NCBI RefSeq assembly: GCF_002056295.1
Contig: NZ_CP020100.1
Span: 62,001 to 126,000, forward strand
DNA: 64,000 nt
From: Halopseudomonas phragmitis
GTDB taxonomy: Bacteria; Pseudomonadota; Gammaproteobacteria; Pseudomonadales; Pseudomonadaceae
Direction: 5' to 3'
The position numbers and the translations under genes were made by a program. The stretch's first letter is position 1; each line of letters opens with the position of its first letter. Positions 62,101-64,000 of this stretch are shown here, piece after piece. The notes beneath the pieces were generated by a model. It did not search any database. It had not been told where the DNA came from and worked only from the letters and a program-made list of their open reading frames with translations.

Positions 62101-64000
62101 TCAGATATCGCCGGAGTTGCCGGCAGCGGCGTGGCTGCCGTTGGCCACGGGAGTGCCGTTGGCCTGAGTTGTGGCCTTGCCGGCCAGCAATCGCTGCAAT
62201 ACGTCCTGTACCACCGGACTCTTGCCAACCACACCTTCGATCGCCTTGCCAACCGACAGAGACTTGGCAAACGAGTTGAAGAAGTCGCCTTCGCCGCCAA
62301 CGATCTCGATTTTTGCCTGACCCAGTGCGGTAGCCAGTACCTCGGCCTGATCCTTGGCAATATCCTTGTTCGCGGCAATGGCGGCCATCGATTCCTCGAA
62401 GCCCTTCTCCAGTTGCATGCGGAACTCTTCGTGCTGACGGGCAGTGTCGCTGAGCGCGTCCAGGGCACCGAATTTCTTGCCCAGACCCTCGGCTTCGGCA
62501 TTGAAGCGCTCAAGCAGCACTTCGGCTTCGGCCAGACCCTGATCCTTGGTGGCGCGCGCCTTGGCTACACCGAGCTGCTCTTCGCCACGAGCCTGCGCAG
62601 TGAGCTTCTCTTCCAACACCTTGGCTTCGGTCAGGCCTTCCTTCTCGCGAGCCTGCGCCTGAGCTTCGGTCACCCGTGCCGCTGCCAGGCCTTTTTCTTC
62701 CTCGCCACGAGCCTCGGCGGCCATCTGTTCGGCCAGCACCTTGGCCTCGGCCAGACCTTCCTTCTCCATAGCCGCTGCGGTGATTTCCCGCACCTTGGCA
62801 GCAGCCAGGCCAGTGGCAGCCTGCTCGGCCTGAATACCTTCGGCCAGTTTCTTCTTGGCTTCGGCCTGCTTGGCCGCCGCTTCCAGCTCGGCCTGGGCCA
62901 TGTTGTTGATTTCCACTGCCTTGTGCCGCGAACGAGTCTCGTCGGCTTCGGCCTGCTTGACCTGACGCACCAGCTCCTGCTCGGCTTCGGCCTGGGCGTT
63001 GAGCACCACCACCTGCTTGAGGCGCTCGGCCTCGGAGACTTCGCGCACTTCCTTGATCCGCTCTTCTTCCTGGGCTACGGTCTTCTCGACCGCTACCCGC
63101 TCGCGGATCACTGCGGCAATCGCCTTGCGCTCTTCCTCCAGGGCCTTTTCCTTCTCGATGCGCTGCAGTTCGACTTCACGCTCACGTGCCACTACTTCCA
63201 GAGACCGGGCACGCTCAACCTTTTCAACCTCGATCACGACTGCACGCTGGCGATTCTGCTGAGCAACCTCGACTTCGCGCTGGTGGTTTTCGTTGCGAAT
63301 ATCCAGCTCCTGCTGAGTCTGGATGCGTGCCTGCTCGGCCTTGAGGCGCTCCTCCTCGCGGACCTTGAAGGTCTCTGCCTCTTCGCGGGCGCGAATGGTT
63401 TCAATCTCACGCTTCTGCCGCGCCTCGGCATCAGCCTGCTGACGCTCAAGCGACAGTGCCGCTTCGCGGGTCTCAACGTTCTTTTTCTGGATCGCCAGTT
63501 CCTCGTTGCGCTCCAGTTCATTAGTGATCACATTCTGGGCTGCCGTCAGTTCGGTAATCTTGCGAATACCCTCGGCGTCGAGAATGTTGTGCGGATCGAG
63601 CGAAGCCTTGGGGGTCTGCTCAAGATAGTCGATCGCCACGTCTTCGAGCACATAACCGTTAAGGTCGTTACCGATCACCTCGATAATCCGATCACGGAAG
63701 TTCTGCCGCTCCTCGAACAGGCTGACGAAGTCGAACTTCTTGCCCACAGTTTTCAGCGCTTCGGAAAATTTGGCATTGAACAGCTCGTTCACTGCGGCGC
63801 GATCAGAGGCACGTTCGACACCAATAGCCTTGGCCACCTTGAGCACATCTTGCTGGGTTTCGTTAACTCGCAGATAGAAGGCCACGGTAATGTCGGCGCG
63901 CAGGTTGTCCATACAGATCAGGCCGTCCTTGCCGCGCCGATCGACCTCGAGCGTCAGCAGCGAGATCTTCATGAACTCCTTTTTGTAGATCACCGGATAG
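62101..64000 (-). CDS. flotillin-like SPFH/coiled-coil protein, 5' end missing
   Basis: At least 632 residues; the frame stays open at the right edge, so the N-terminus (membrane anchor and start of the SPFH domain) is absent. Seen: the second half of an SPFH/band-7 domain (up to about 150, with CMDNLRADITVAFYLRV), then a very long charged coiled coil (about 150-520) with internal repeats of about 45 residues around GLAEAKVLAEQMAAEARGEE, and a flotillin-like C-terminus (about 540-600) rich in Ala/Gly. It resembles YqiK-type flotillins that form membrane microdomains. The downstream AAA+ gene is its likely partner. Confidence 0.85.
   Translation of the reverse strand, partial: YPVIYKKEFMKISLLTLEVDRRGKDGLICMDNLRADITVAFYLRVNETQQDVLKVAKAIGVERASDRAAVNELFNAKFSEALKTVGKKFDFVSLFEERQNFRDRIIEVIGNDLNGYVLEDVAIDYLEQTPKASLDPHNILDAEGIRKITELTAAQNVITNELERNEELAIQKKNVETREAALSLERQQADAEARQKREIETIRAREEAETFKVREEERLKAEQARIQTQQELDIRNENHQREVEVAQQNRQRAVVIEVEKVERARSLEVVAREREVELQRIEKEKALEEERKAIAAVIRERVAVEKTVAQEEERIKEVREVSEAERLKQVVVLNAQAEAEQELVRQVKQAEADETRSRHKAVEINNMAQAELEAAAKQAEAKKKLAEGIQAEQAATGLAAAKVREITAAAMEKEGLAEAKVLAEQMAAEARGEEEKGLAAARVTEAQAQAREKEGLTEAKVLEEKLTAQARGEEQLGVAKARATKDQGLAEAEVLLERFNAEAEGLGKKFGALDALSDTARQHEEFRMQLEKGFEESMAAIAANKDIAKDQAEVLATALGQAKIEIVGGEGDFFNSFAKSLSVGKAIEGVVGKSPVVQDVLQRLLAGKATTQANGTPVANGSHAAAGNSGDI

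Overview
The window is a gene-dense (about 90% coding), GC-rich stretch of a gammaproteobacterial chromosome, almost certainly Pseudomonadaceae. The algU-mucA-mucB-mucC-mucD cluster running into lepA-lepB-rnc-era-recO-pdxJ-acpS, and the groups relA-mazG, gacS/cysM/rlmD, prfB-lysS, tsaB/adk/ppc and recJ-yaeQ, are typical of pseudomonads. The exact genus (Pseudomonas sensu stricto, Halopseudomonas or Stutzerimonas) cannot be settled by reading alone. No rRNA, tRNA, CRISPR array, prophage or intact insertion sequence was seen.

Layout. (1) 62-4583, minus: a four-gene Gld-like ABC exporter operon of unknown substrate. (2) 4986-7463, plus: plsB. (3) 7478-13900, minus: rsmJ, a DUF72 gene, a small unknown, tsaB, adk and ppc. 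(4) 14068-14412, plus: a small conserved hypothetical. (5) 14418-19767, minus: mazG, relA, rlmD and cysM, with gacS divergent at 20006-22795. (6) 22975-33878, minus: the envelope-stress sigma factor AlgU and its control genes mucA-mucD, followed by lepA, lepB, a DUF4845 gene, rnc, era, recO, pdxJ and acpS, many of them overlapping by 4-8 bp. Two AlgU-type promoters lie just upstream of algU. (7) 34189-41894: nadB, ygfX/sdhE, ygfZ, an HDOD protein, an enoyl-CoA hydratase, ung, a small membrane protein and a QEGLA-family HExxxH protein. (8) 42288-44938, minus: lysS and prfB, the latter with its programmed +1 frameshift. (9) 45297-54481: a divergent phosphoketolase-family enzyme, a globin-PAS-GGDEF-EAL oxygen/c-di-GMP protein, a P2-type ATPase and a GMC oxidoreductase. 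(10) 54717-64000, minus: recJ, yaeQ, a 1652-residue AAA+ ATPase and a flotillin-like coiled-coil protein cut by the window edge.

The most unusual content is non-coding. Four elements of 173-175 bp (22801, 36567, 42092, 45085) share termini GGGAAACnCTGA and matching flanking dinucleotides. Each encloses a long stem that carries two small hairpins with CATCCCTGG-like tips. A fifth copy (41954) has the inner module only. Across copies the stem sequences differ but stay self-complementary, so the fold is conserved more than the sequence. A second, unrelated MITE-like element (54561-54717) abuts recJ. At both acpS and recJ the element's terminal base supplies the last base of the neighbouring stop codon.

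Among proteins, the flotillin/AAA+ pair and the globin-coupled c-di-GMP protein are the best candidates for incompletely described biology. The remainder is conserved housekeeping and stress-response content.
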